64,000 bases of DNA, taken from positions 62,001 through 126,000 of the forward strand of contig JARYLR010000001.1 in assembly GCA_029907545.1 (NCBI GenBank), written 5' to 3'. The translations under genes and the position numbers were made by a program. The notes beneath the pieces are model-generated. The model saw only the letters and a program-made list of their open reading frames with translations. It was not told where the DNA came from and made no database searches. This DNA is from Candidatus Bathyarchaeota archaeon (GTDB taxonomy: Archaea; Thermoproteota; Bathyarchaeia; Bathyarchaeales; Bathycorpusculaceae). The first letter of the stretch is position 1. Every line of letters begins with the position of its first letter. Positions 16,590 to 24,689 of the stretch are shown here, one piece after another.

Positions 16590-16979
16590 GTGACGAAGTC
16601 GCGGTATTCCTTTGCACCTACTCACCATAGCCTAACAGAAGTGCTTGCAGACAGGGAGTTAGCATCTCTCGGTGACTCGTTTGTGAATTTTGTCTGCTCC
16701 ATCGCCTTGTCAAATAAAATGGGAAAGCCTGTAGGTACAAAAGTGAAGGGAACGGCGCTGGCGGAAGCGCTAAAGAAGGCGGGGCTACGTGGGCATGCGC
16801 CGTCAAGAATGAGTAGGCACATGTTTGCAGACGCGGCTGAGGCTTTGATGGCTTATGCTTGGCTTCACGGCTACGTAGAATTCGGCAAGTGTGTTTCAAC
16901 ATTGGAAAACGCTGAGACCTTGGTTGATGGTCTAGGCAAACTGTTGGCAAAGGCAGCAGACAGAATCAGGTTTTCTTGA
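16590..16979 (+). CDS. RNase III-like domain protein (no dsRNA-binding domain)
   Basis: 129 aa. I start it at GTG 16590 because GGGAGGAGG lies seven bases upstream; the ATG at 16560 has no such site. ELASLGDSFVNFV (23-35) resembles the RNase III signature ERLEFLGDAVL. FADAAEALMAYAWL (79-92) resembles the second acidic motif (DxxEAL). Several acidic residues of the metal site are therefore in place. It has a single catalytic domain with no dsRBD, like Mini-III. RNase III is unusual in archaea. The 3' end overlaps the rpoL 3' end (convergent). Confidence 0.7.
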   Translation: MTKSRYSFAPTHHSLTEVLADRELASLGDSFVNFVCSIALSNKMGKPVGTKVKGTALAEALKKAGLRGHAPSRMSRHMFADAAEALMAYAWLHGYVEFGKCVSTLENAETLVDGLGKLLAKAADRIRFS

Positions 16980-17250
16980 GAGCCTTCTCAAGCTCTTTCA
17001 TGAAAACTTCGTTGATTTTTCGTGCTTTCTCGGCGGCTCGCCGCAGAGCAGGTTCAGGTCTAGCGTTGCCTTTCATGCGGACATAGATAATTGGGTTTGA
17101 TGCTAAGGGGTGTGGAATGCTGTAGCCTGCTAGCTCTACGGTTTCGTCTTCCAGAAGCCTCTTCTGTAGCAGGTTGCAGAGTGTATGTCCAGCGCCTTCA
17201 ACCTCTATCTCCAGTTCAGTTGGAGTCTTCTTTAATACTTTAACTTCCAA
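16966..17250 (-). CDS. rpoL: DNA-directed RNA polymerase subunit L (Rpo11)
   Basis: 94 aa, the archaeal Rpb11/AC19 homologue that pairs with Rpo3 (subunit D) in the assembly platform of RNA polymerase. Signature region: EIEVEGAGHTLCNLLQKRLLEDETVELAGYSIPHPL followed by ALRRAAEKARKINEVFMKEL. Follows csl4 by 18 bp at the distal end of the minus-strand operon that begins with L10e. Confidence 0.95.
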   Translation of the reverse strand: MEVKVLKKTPTELEIEVEGAGHTLCNLLQKRLLEDETVELAGYSIPHPLASNPIIYVRMKGNARPEPALRRAAEKARKINEVFMKELEKALKKT

Positions 17251-17268
17251 TACAGTCCTCTCCTCGTG

Positions 17269-17850
17269 CTATGTTGGTCTCTTTCCATAGTCAAATGCGG
17301 TTTTACGTTTTTCTGTTCTTCCGCATCTAGCGCAATGCATCATGTACCGTCTAGGCTCCAGCATGTAGCCGCAGTTGGAGCAGAAAGCGTAGATCACGCC
17401 TAAGTCCTTATCCTTAGTTGTTAAATGGTAGGTGCGATTCTTCTCGCTGATAACGCGGGCGCGTAAAATGTCACCGGGTTTACAGACGTCAAACATCGAA
17501 TCGACAAATCTCATCTGAACGTCAGAAACATGCAAAACCGCTGTGAATATTCCTGAAAGATCTTTTTTATCTACGTTAAAGATGCGAACATTCGCGTTCT
17601 GTGTCTGCACGCTTGAAACCTGCCCTATGACGGTGCTTCCTATTTTTGGAACCTTAATGCCGCGCAGCTTGGGGTGAACCGATACCCGTTTTTGGGCTAA
17701 ATCGAAAAGGCTTTTTCCAATAATCTCTGAGTAGATAACCCCGTTCTTCACGTAGGTTCCAACATCTGGCGTGAATTCTTCGATGACGCCTAGGCGGTCG
17801 CCTGGCGAGACGAGATGACCTTTTTTGTGTCCCGAGCTTTTTGATGCCAT
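17269..17850 (-). CDS. csl4: Exosome complex RNA-binding protein Csl4
   Basis: 193 aa from ATG 17850 (MASKSSGHKKG). An N-terminal L14e-like domain (LVSPGDRLGVIEEFTPDVGTYV), a central S1 domain (VIGQVSSVQTQNANVRIF to ILRARVISEKNRTYHLTTK) and a C-terminal zinc ribbon (CSNCGYMLEP and CARCGRTEKRK). Csl4 caps the archaeal exosome and binds RNA substrates or the DnaG adaptor. An in-frame GTG at 17859 overlaps the stop of a small upstream frame as GTGA. Confidence 0.94.
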   Translation of the reverse strand: MASKSSGHKKGHLVSPGDRLGVIEEFTPDVGTYVKNGVIYSEIIGKSLFDLAQKRVSVHPKLRGIKVPKIGSTVIGQVSSVQTQNANVRIFNVDKKDLSGIFTAVLHVSDVQMRFVDSMFDVCKPGDILRARVISEKNRTYHLTTKDKDLGVIYAFCSNCGYMLEPRRYMMHCARCGRTEKRKTAFDYGKRPT

Positions 17851-17855
17851 ATAAT

Positions 17856-18044
17856 TCACTTTCTTTTCATACCTATGCGAGTTACCGGTTTTCTGTTGCG
17901 AAACATGGTGCTCGTGAAGCAGTATATCTCTAGTCCCCGTAGCCTCTCAATAAACCTTTTGATTTCTGAAGCCCCTAAGCCGTGCTTGAAAAAGGTCTTA
18001 CTGCTTCGCTTTGTATATGATGTAGAGGTCGGCGAGGAATTCAT
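17856..18044 (-). CDS. Possible small basic ORF between methyltransferase and csl4
   Basis: 62-codon frame that starts inside the 3' end of the methyltransferase gene, fills the otherwise empty 140-bp gap, and ends in a GTGA overlap with the csl4 GTG. Product is basic: KHGLGASEIKRFIERLRGLEI then MFRNRKPVTRIGMKRK. The overlap resembles translational coupling and the composition looks protein-like, but I recognise no family and there is no clear ribosome site. Confidence 0.25.
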   Translation of the reverse strand: MNSSPTSTSYTKRSSKTFFKHGLGASEIKRFIERLRGLEIYCFTSTMFRNRKPVTRIGMKRK

Positions 18045-18687
18045 GCTTTTTCTTGGAATGGAAAGTAAACATGTGTGGAACAGTCATAGCCATCGCGTAG
18101 ACAGCTCCTATTCTTCCTCCATGAGCTTCAATGAAGGCTTCTAGGAAAGGGGAAGGCTGAACAGGAATCGTTTCATCTTTACGCTTTTTCAAGGCTTCAA
18201 AGACTTTGGGGTCGCAGCAGGTGCTCTTGTGGAGAGAGTAAACCATCGTGCCGAGCTGCAGAGCCCTTTCCAGAAATCTTTGGTCTGCACCGCGTTTCTG
18301 CACGCCGAAAGGAGGGTTCTGCAGAACCGTGTCAAACCGCCCAGTAATTGCATCTATGTCAGCTGCTACCCACTGCACGTTTTCAGCACCTAGCTTCGCA
18401 GCATTAACCGCAGCCATCTTCACCGCTTCCTTATCGATATCCACGCCGACAACTTCTTTAGCGCCTAACAGTGCAGCACCTAATGCCAGCCTGCCTGTTC
18501 CACAGCCAAGATCCAAAACCCTTTTGCCCACAATGTTCTGGTAGGAGTATGCGGCGATATAAAGCATTGTAGCCGCGGTTTCGGCTGGAATAGTGTACTG
18601 CTCAAGACTTGGACTGGGAGTTAAATGCGGCTTTGTCTGGGAAAGCGCCATCTCCAAGTCTAGCTTTCTAACAAGCTTCTTTTGCAT
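17998..18687 (-). CDS. METTL5-like RNA N6-adenine methyltransferase
   Basis: 229 aa SAM-dependent methyltransferase. Motif I is VLDLGCGTGRLALGA, and the catalytic motif NPPFGVQKRGADQRFLE is of the type used for N6-adenine methylation. The N-terminal LEQYTIPAETAATMLYIA and the later MTVPHMFTFHSKKKHEFLADLYII match the archaeal METTL5 group (small-subunit rRNA m6A). Start chosen at ATG 18687 (MQKKLVRKLD), preceded by GGGAGG; it overlaps the end of dph2 by 28 bp. A longer frame upstream lies wholly inside dph2. Confidence 0.88.
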   Translation of the reverse strand: MQKKLVRKLDLEMALSQTKPHLTPSPSLEQYTIPAETAATMLYIAAYSYQNIVGKRVLDLGCGTGRLALGAALLGAKEVVGVDIDKEAVKMAAVNAAKLGAENVQWVAADIDAITGRFDTVLQNPPFGVQKRGADQRFLERALQLGTMVYSLHKSTCCDPKVFEALKKRKDETIPVQPSPFLEAFIEAHGGRIGAVYAMAMTVPHMFTFHSKKKHEFLADLYIIYKAKQ

Positions 18688-19658
18688 AGGTCCTCCCAAG
18701 ACATAGTTCCAGCAACCACAAAAGCCTCTGCTGGGGTTAGTACCGGCTTGTGGAATCGTGAATAATCGTCGATGGAAACCCGCGGGCAAGACGTATTGAT
18801 GAAGGCGTCGACTGATGGAAAGCTTCTAAGAATGTCTGGCGTCACTTCTGTTACGGCGAAAAGAAACGCTTTCTTGCCATGTTCCTCAAGCGTTTTCTTG
18901 ACTTCTAAGGCTTTTTCCATCCTTTTCTGTCCAGGTTTCAGTCCCACTAGGATGGCGAAGGTTTGGGCTTTTTTGGCTTCGTTTATGCATGCCCAGCGCT
19001 GTTTGAATATTTCTTCGGTTTGGTCAATTGCAAATGCGCGATGTTCATAGGGGTCGGCGACTATTACCGGCTTGGATGTTGAGAGAGCTACGCCCAGAGC
19101 GTGAAAGCGCCCGCCACCTACAAAAAGGAAAGCGTCAACTTCTCTGGCTGCTGCCTTTGCGTTGCTGTAGTCGCATCCGATCACTTGCCCAGCGTAGGCA
19201 AGGTGTCCAGCGTCGCCTACGATCACGGTTTTTCCGTGCTGGTTGAGGATTTCTTTAACCCTATCGAGCTTGTGGACATGCTGCACCGTCGTGGCGAGAC
19301 CTATTTTTTGCCACTTCTCCAGCAGCAGAACAGCCTCCTCGACAGCTTTGTCCACGCTTATGGTCGCCTTTGCCTCCACATACACTGTGGCTACACGTTC
19401 ACGCTTCAACATTCTCGAATGCCCAAAATGGATTACAAGATCAGCATCCAAGCTTTCAGCGACATCAGTAACAAGATCGCACGCCCCGTAGCAAGGGTCA
19501 GCAGAGACTATGGCAAGCGCCCCTTCTTTCTCAATAATCTCGGCTAAACGGGCTGCTTCGCGTCTCAATCCATCTGGAAGCTGGATGACCACGCGTTTAG
19601 CTTCATGGCTGCGGATTTCCTGCTTTATTCTTTCTTCTTCCAGATCGAAACCAACCAA
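18660..19658 (-). CDS. dph2: 2-(3-amino-3-carboxypropyl)histidine synthase Dph2 (diphthamide biosynthesis)
   Basis: 332 aa radical enzyme that performs the first step of diphthamide formation on aEF2, using a 4Fe-4S cluster and SAM. The three cluster cysteines appear in SADPCYGACD, IGCDYSNA and NTSCPRVSIDD, one per subdomain. Other conserved pieces: QLPDGLRREA, VIHFGHSRM, FVGGGRFHALG and KPVIVADPYE. Follows pps by 59 bp in the translation-related minus-strand operon. Confidence 0.95.
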   Translation of the reverse strand: MVGFDLEEERIKQEIRSHEAKRVVIQLPDGLRREAARLAEIIEKEGALAIVSADPCYGACDLVTDVAESLDADLVIHFGHSRMLKRERVATVYVEAKATISVDKAVEEAVLLLEKWQKIGLATTVQHVHKLDRVKEILNQHGKTVIVGDAGHLAYAGQVIGCDYSNAKAAAREVDAFLFVGGGRFHALGVALSTSKPVIVADPYEHRAFAIDQTEEIFKQRWACINEAKKAQTFAILVGLKPGQKRMEKALEVKKTLEEHGKKAFLFAVTEVTPDILRSFPSVDAFINTSCPRVSIDDYSRFHKPVLTPAEAFVVAGTMSWEDLCKRSLLES

Positions 19659-19717
19659 GCTGAAGCCTCACAGACCCCTAAAAGCCCGCGAGTCTAACCG
19701 CGGAGAAGCTGGCTCTA

Positions 19718-22180
19718 CTACTCTACCATCCATTCCCAGTCTTGCCGAGGCTTCGGAGCAGGGCGGCCAAGCGCCCTTGCCCTCTGCTCAGCAAGCTGTT
19801 CAAGGATTATCTTGCGCTCTATGCTTGCAACAAGCTTCTTCGTGGCGACGACCGCGTCAGCGTTGACCGAGATGCTGTCTATGCCTGCCCTGACGAGGAA
19901 CTCCGCGAAGTCAGGCAGATTTGACGGGCCCTCACCGCATATTGAAACTGCGCAGCCGTTTTCATGGGCTACTTTGATCAGGTGGGCAATGATTCTCTTG
20001 ACTGCAGGGTCTCGTTCGTCGAAATATCCCATCTGTCCGAGGCGTTCAGAGTCCCTGTCAATCATCAGTATACCCTGTGTCATGTCATTAGACCCTATCG
20101 AGAAGCCGTCGCAGAGTTTTGAGAACTCGTCCGCGAGAATGGCGATTGAGGGCGTTTCAGCCATGAACCATATCTGGAAGTCTCTTGAACGCTCCAGTCC
20201 TTCTTCACGCATTATTTGCAGACATTGTTTGGCTTCCCACAGAGTGCGCACAACTGGAAGCATGACCCAGACGTTTTTCAAGCCCCATTCTCTGCGGCAT
20301 TTCTGGATGGCTTGGCACTCAAGCCTGAACGCTTTTTCATACCATTGGCTTATGTAGCGGCTGCATCCTCTCCAGCCAAGCATAGGGTTGGCTTCAACTA
20401 TCTCGTATTTGTCTCCGCCTTTCAGCTCGCGGTATTCGTTGGTTTTGAAGTCGCTGAAGCGGACAACCACGGGTCTGGGCTGTATGGCTCTTGCCACCGT
20501 AGCTATCCCCTCAGCAAGCTTATCTACGAATCTAGAGCCTTGCCCAGTTTCCACGAAGAGAAGCGGGTGCTCACCGATGTAGCTTGCTAGGATAAACTCT
20601 GTGCGCATGAGACCTATGCCCTCGAACGGCAGGTCTTTATAATCCTCGATTTTCTCTGGAACACCGAGGTTCATGTAGATTTTTGTGGCGGTTACCGGTA
20701 TCGACTGGACGATGCCGTTTGAAACATGCATAGACGATGATTGCATGCCTGCCACGGGTGACTGCGCTTGCTCGGCTGCGGTATGCAGTATTCCCTCGTA
20801 GACAACGCCGCTTTGCGCGTCGACCGTATAATCCTTACCCGTAACCATCAAGCTAGTGGCTTTCTCTGTGCCCACTATGCAGGGTATTCCGAGCTCACGG
20901 CTTACGATTGCCGCGTGACATGTGACTCCCCCTTTGTCAGTGACTATTGCGCCTGCAAGCTTCATGAAAGGCACATAATCGGGATTAGTCATGTCGGTCA
21001 CAAGGATGTCGCCTTTCTGCATGAACCTCGAGGCTTCCTCAGGGTTTGAAACGACACGTGCCTTGCCAGCGCCATAGCCTCTTTTGCCCGCGGCAATACC
21101 TTTGACAACAACCTTCAACGTCTCGACTGACTTGGCTTTTTCAGCTTCGGCTTTTGCAGGCTGCTCAGGCTTCTGAGCCCAGACGGTTTCGGGTCTTGAC
21201 TGAACTATGAAGACGTTGTTCGGTGGCTGCAAGTCGCGGTCTATAGCCCACTCGATGTCTTGGGGTTTCCCGTAGTGTTTTTCTATGCGCATGGCAAGTT
21301 CGGCAAGCTTTAGCGCTTCTTCGTCGGTGATGCATGGCTGTTCCTGCATGTTGGCGGGCACTTCTGCGTGGACGGTTTTGCCTGTGTTGGGGTCTCGTAC
21401 GTACTGCACCGTCTTCTTGGCTAAGCGTCTGTCAATTATTTTCATGCTGGCTTTGTCAACGACAAAGTCGTCTGGCGTGACTGCGCCGGAAACCACGGCT
21501 TCTCCTAGGCCGTAGTTGCCTTCTATGACTATCTGTGTAGGGTCTCCGGAGACGGGGTTTATTGTAAACATGACGCCTGCGGCGCGGGAGTTCACCATTT
21601 TCTGGACGCCGACGCTTATGAGAACTCTCTCGTGCGCAAAGCCTTTCTCGGTTCGGTAAAAGATTGCGCGCGGCGTAAAAAGGCTTGACCAGCACTTCAC
21701 CGTTGTCTCAAGGAGCTCTTCGGTTCCGCGGACGTTCAAGTATGTTTCTTGCTGCCCAGCGAAGGACGCATCTGCCAAGTCTTCTGCGGTTGCACTGGAG
21801 CGTACGGCCACAAAGACTTCTTTTACGCCTAGTCTTCTGTTCAGCTCGTCATAGGCGGATTTGATTGCACTTTCGATGTCTTTAGGCATGGGTGTTGCTT
21901 CTACGAGTTCGCGGATCTTTTTGGAGGCAATCTCGAACTGCTTAGGGTCATTCGGATTAGTTATGTTCTGCTTGATGATCTCGTAGATTTTTGAGGCGAT
22001 TCCTGTTTCTTCTATGAATTTTCTGTAGGAGTAAGCGGTTATGGCGAAGCCTGGTGGAACAGGGATCCCTGCGCTTGTCATTTCTCCCAAGTTCGCGTTC
22101 TTGCCTCCTACGTGCGGGATGTCGGTTTTTCTCAGGGTTTCAAACCATAGGATTAGGTCGGTTTTGGTTTCAAGCAACAT
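19718..22180 (-). CDS. ppsA: Phosphoenolpyruvate synthase
   Basis: 820 aa. Converts pyruvate and ATP to PEP, AMP and phosphate for gluconeogenesis. The N-terminal ATP-binding domain has HVGGKNANLGEM and VFVAVRSSATAEDLADASFAGQQ. The swivelling phosphohistidine is in GGVTCHAAIVSRELG (about residue 430). The C-terminal PEP/pyruvate barrel contains GIGLMRTEFI, VRFSDFKTNEY, GSNDMTQ and the catalytic Cys in ISICGEGPSN. Starts inside the last codons of L10e (11-bp overlap), so the two are translationally linked. Confidence 0.96.
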   Translation of the reverse strand: MLLETKTDLILWFETLRKTDIPHVGGKNANLGEMTSAGIPVPPGFAITAYSYRKFIEETGIASKIYEIIKQNITNPNDPKQFEIASKKIRELVEATPMPKDIESAIKSAYDELNRRLGVKEVFVAVRSSATAEDLADASFAGQQETYLNVRGTEELLETTVKCWSSLFTPRAIFYRTEKGFAHERVLISVGVQKMVNSRAAGVMFTINPVSGDPTQIVIEGNYGLGEAVVSGAVTPDDFVVDKASMKIIDRRLAKKTVQYVRDPNTGKTVHAEVPANMQEQPCITDEEALKLAELAMRIEKHYGKPQDIEWAIDRDLQPPNNVFIVQSRPETVWAQKPEQPAKAEAEKAKSVETLKVVVKGIAAGKRGYGAGKARVVSNPEEASRFMQKGDILVTDMTNPDYVPFMKLAGAIVTDKGGVTCHAAIVSRELGIPCIVGTEKATSLMVTGKDYTVDAQSGVVYEGILHTAAEQAQSPVAGMQSSSMHVSNGIVQSIPVTATKIYMNLGVPEKIEDYKDLPFEGIGLMRTEFILASYIGEHPLLFVETGQGSRFVDKLAEGIATVARAIQPRPVVVRFSDFKTNEYRELKGGDKYEIVEANPMLGWRGCSRYISQWYEKAFRLECQAIQKCRREWGLKNVWVMLPVVRTLWEAKQCLQIMREEGLERSRDFQIWFMAETPSIAILADEFSKLCDGFSIGSNDMTQGILMIDRDSERLGQMGYFDERDPAVKRIIAHLIKVAHENGCAVSICGEGPSNLPDFAEFLVRAGIDSISVNADAVVATKKLVASIERKIILEQLAEQRARALGRPAPKPRQDWEWMVE

Positions 22181-22688
22181 GGTTCACCTGTTTTGTGGAT
22201 ATTGGTTCGATGATTATGCGGCAGGGGATGGGTAGTTTGGCGCCTCCGCGTTTCAGGGATTCTTTGGCGATTTCAGCAGCATTTGCATTGACTCTTACTG
22301 TGATGATTGTCTGGTTAGGTTCTACGCGGGCTGCTGTCCCGATGGGTTTTCCGAATGAGCGGCGCATGCCGTCTTGCAGACGGTCTGCATGTGCGCCGAA
22401 AATCATCTTGTTTTCCCTAAGAATTGTGTGCGGGTATGGGTGGACGTGCATGAAGTAGCTGTTAACAAGTTTCTCCATCAAAACACGGTTTGTCGCGACA
22501 CGCGCTGCCTCAAGCGAGTTGTGACGAATTTGCGCTCTTTCTAGGGCTATGAGTCTTCCTTCGATTTCGAATTTGGCTTTGGTGTCGCCCATTGTGAACT
22601 TGTTAATTTTAGGAGCGGGGAAGCCTTTTACGAACTCTTTTCGGGTGTAAGACTGCCCCTTGACTGCTCTATAATTTTTCGATCGCAT
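22170..22688 (-). CDS. rpl10e: Large-subunit ribosomal protein L10e (uL16)
   Basis: 172 aa. Clear from MRSKNYRAVKGQSYTRKEFVKG, HNSLEAARVATNRVLMEKL, YPHTILRENKMIFGAHADRLQDGMRRSFGKP and VRVNANAAEIAKESLKRGG. uL16 sits near the peptidyl-transferase centre. TATA-like CTGTTTAAATACC on the minus strand (about 22720-22732) gives a short leader. It opens the L10e-pps-dph2-METTL5-csl4-rpoL series. Confidence 0.96.
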   Translation of the reverse strand: MRSKNYRAVKGQSYTRKEFVKGFPAPKINKFTMGDTKAKFEIEGRLIALERAQIRHNSLEAARVATNRVLMEKLVNSYFMHVHPYPHTILRENKMIFGAHADRLQDGMRRSFGKPIGTAARVEPNQTIITVRVNANAAEIAKESLKRGGAKLPIPCRIIIEPISTKQVNHVA

Positions 22689-22812
22689 TTTGGATTCCCT
22701 TTTTGCATACCATGATCGTGGTATTTAAACAGTTTGTTGAGGGATGGTTTGTGATTAAAGTTATGAATTGCATGTCCTTCTTTGTAATAAGAATCTGGGA
22801 TTCAGGTGGCTT

Positions 22813-23331
22813 TTACTGGAGCCGCTTGTTTTTGAACCATGTTTTTGCTAGTTCATCGTAATTTGGGAATATTTTCTTTAGGATGGGAATGTAGATTTGC
22901 ATTTCTTCGTCGGTTAGGTATTGGAACTGGTATTCGCCGTTGTAGGGTGACGGCTCGCCTTCCCGTGTGACGAATTCCACGTGCATGAACGGATCTCCGC
23001 GTTTGATTGTTATTGGGCAGCGGTCGTTGCTAAGGTTTACGAGTTCGAGGGCGAGTCTGCCGACGAATCCGCTGTGGACTTTGGCCGCGTTTAGGAAAGA
23101 CAGACCCATGCGCCCGTATTTGCTTTTAGCGGTGAGGTGGGCAACATAGTTTGGGGGTGTGAAGATTATTTCGTAGGTTATGAGGTTTTTGTGTTCAAGG
23201 TAGTTGAGGGTTGTTTCCTCTTTGACGGTTAGGATGTAGCCGTCGCCGTCTAGCAGGTTGTGGTCAAACGGGTATATGCACTTATAGTCGTCGATCAACT
23301 CTTTCAGCCTGTTTTTGCCTACTATGCACAT
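22813..23331 (-). CDS. dCTP deaminase / dUTPase superfamily protein
   Basis: 172 aa with the trimeric dUTPase/DCD beta-fold. LLDGDGYILTVKEE corresponds to the N-terminal DGxS strand, AKSKYGRMGLSFLNAAKVHSGFVGRLALELVNLS to the active-site region (SxxGRxGL and the GFxGxLxLEL strand with its Glu), and PYNGEYQFQ to the C-terminal substrate loop. Likely role is making dUMP/dUTP precursors for thymidylate. Whether it deaminates, hydrolyses or does both cannot be decided. Start ATG 23331. Confidence 0.75.
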   Translation of the reverse strand: MCIVGKNRLKELIDDYKCIYPFDHNLLDGDGYILTVKEETTLNYLEHKNLITYEIIFTPPNYVAHLTAKSKYGRMGLSFLNAAKVHSGFVGRLALELVNLSNDRCPITIKRGDPFMHVEFVTREGEPSPYNGEYQFQYLTDEEMQIYIPILKKIFPNYDELAKTWFKNKRLQ

Positions 23332-23425
23332 TTTAAGGACGCCACCTATCAGCAGTTTCTTTCAATACTTCCCCTTTTACGTTATATACTTTTTCGACAG
23401 AACAGATGGAAACGGTGGAAGCTGC

Positions 23426-24058
23426 GTGAAATGTTATTGCTGTGAGGAAGAGGCTGTTTACAGGTGCTCTGTATGCGGGAAAACGGTGTGCAGGAAACAT
23501 GCAAGACTCGGAGTGATCTGTCAGCCGTGCACAGAAGCTCCAAAGGTTAAGCGTGTTGCCGTCAGGAAGGTGTCTGACAACGATAGACGCGAGATCCGAA
23601 TGCTTGCTAAGAGGTTTTGGGGAGAGGAAAAACAGCTAACTTTTGACAAAGAATTTGTGGTTGCAGAGCTGCCTGCGTTCGTAGCCAAGGTCAATGGCGA
23701 TGTTATTGGTTTTGTTTCATACGCCGAGATGGCTGATGCCTTGGTCATTGCTGCTTTAGGCGTGCTGCCTGCGTGTCAAGCTGCTGGGGTTGGGAGACGC
23801 CTTGTTAAGAGAGTTGAAGCTGAAGCGGCGAAGCATGGAAAGAAGAGGCTGCTGGTTTCGACTTCGAATGATGATTTGCCTGCTTTGGCGTTTTATCAGT
23901 CGCTGGGCTTTCAGATCTTTGATGTGAAGCCAGATGTCATAGCTGAGAAGCATGGTAAGATTTTGAAGGGCATAGGAGGCACACCCGTAAGGGATGAACT
24001 GCGGTTGAGGAAAAGCCGTCCACGTAAAAACATATATCAGAAGATGCCGAACAAGTAG
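23426..24058 (+). CDS. Zinc finger (B-box-like)-GNAT acetyltransferase fusion
   Basis: 210 aa from GTG 23426 (MKCYCCEEEAVYRC), preceded by GGTGGAAG; the longer upstream frame is hydrophobic non-coding sequence antisense to the dUTPase-like start. Residues 3-40 form a treble-clef or B-box-like finger: CYCC, CSVCGKTVCRKHARLG, CQPC. A complete GNAT domain follows from about residue 48, with the acetyl-CoA loop ACQAAGVGRRLVKRVEAEA and the C-terminal LAFYQSLGFQIF. The finger may bring the acetyltransferase to a protein or nucleic-acid target. Substrate unknown. Confidence 0.8.
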   Translation: MKCYCCEEEAVYRCSVCGKTVCRKHARLGVICQPCTEAPKVKRVAVRKVSDNDRREIRMLAKRFWGEEKQLTFDKEFVVAELPAFVAKVNGDVIGFVSYAEMADALVIAALGVLPACQAAGVGRRLVKRVEAEAAKHGKKRLLVSTSNDDLPALAFYQSLGFQIFDVKPDVIAEKHGKILKGIGGTPVRDELRLRKSRPRKNIYQKMPNK

Positions 24059-24091
24059 ATTAGAGTAATCAGCGTTTGTAAGGTGCTACGG

Positions 24092-24565
24092 ATGGTCGAT
24101 GTGAAGTCGCTTCTGGAGTATAATGATGAAGTAAGGCATAGATACTTTGAGACTCTTGCCAAGCTTTCTTGGGCAGAGTTCACTGAGAACAGAGAGGCAA
24201 GCTTTCACTCGCTACGGAACATATTTATCCACACGTTGGGCGCGACAGACCACTGGCTGGATTTTTTGCAGAAGACGGATTTGCATTCTCGCAAAAAGTT
24301 TGACGAGTACAGAAGCTTTGAGGACGTTAAAGCTTACATGGAGCATGTTGAGAAGCGGATGCGGAGCTACCTTGACTCGCTGTCTGATAAAGATCTTGGA
24401 AAAAGGTATACGACTACAAACGATGCTGACGAGACTGTGGAGATTACGGCGGAAGATGTGTTGATTCACGTGTTTGAGGAGGAGGTTCATCACCGAGGCG
24501 AGTTGATTGCGCTGCTTTGGCAAATAGGTGTGGAGCCGCCGCTTATGGGATGGAAAAAACTCTAG
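24092..24565 (+). CDS. DinB-like four-helix metalloprotein
   Basis: 157 aa from ATG 24092 (MVDVKSLLEYND), with AAGGTG about nine bases upstream. DinB/YfiT fold: the three metal histidines fit NIFIHTLGATDHW (about 45-57) and EEEVHHRGELIALLW (near the C-terminus). DinB proteins include thiol-dependent transferases and many of unknown role. Sits 24 bp after the GNAT fusion gene and is probably cotranscribed. Confidence 0.8.
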   Translation: MVDVKSLLEYNDEVRHRYFETLAKLSWAEFTENREASFHSLRNIFIHTLGATDHWLDFLQKTDLHSRKKFDEYRSFEDVKAYMEHVEKRMRSYLDSLSDKDLGKRYTTTNDADETVEITAEDVLIHVFEEEVHHRGELIALLWQIGVEPPLMGWKKL

Positions 24566-24642
24566 CACTGTATTAACCGTTTTCGCCCCTAAATAAACAT
24601 CGAAAATGCACATCGGCCACCAGCAAAGATTCCAAATTCAGT

Positions 24643-24657
24643 CTATATATAGGGGGG
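24643..24657. promoter_or_regulatory. Orphan TATA-like palindrome between convergent genes
   Basis: CTATATATAGGGGGG lies between the 3' ends of dinB and the HemK2 gene, where neither needs a promoter. Its complement shares 14 bases (CCCCCTATATATAG) with 30326-30339. It may mark a small RNA promoter, but I see no convincing RNA gene beside it. Confidence 0.3.
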
Positions 24658-24689
24658 TCAAATTTTTTCCAAGCACAAAAGAGAAACGG

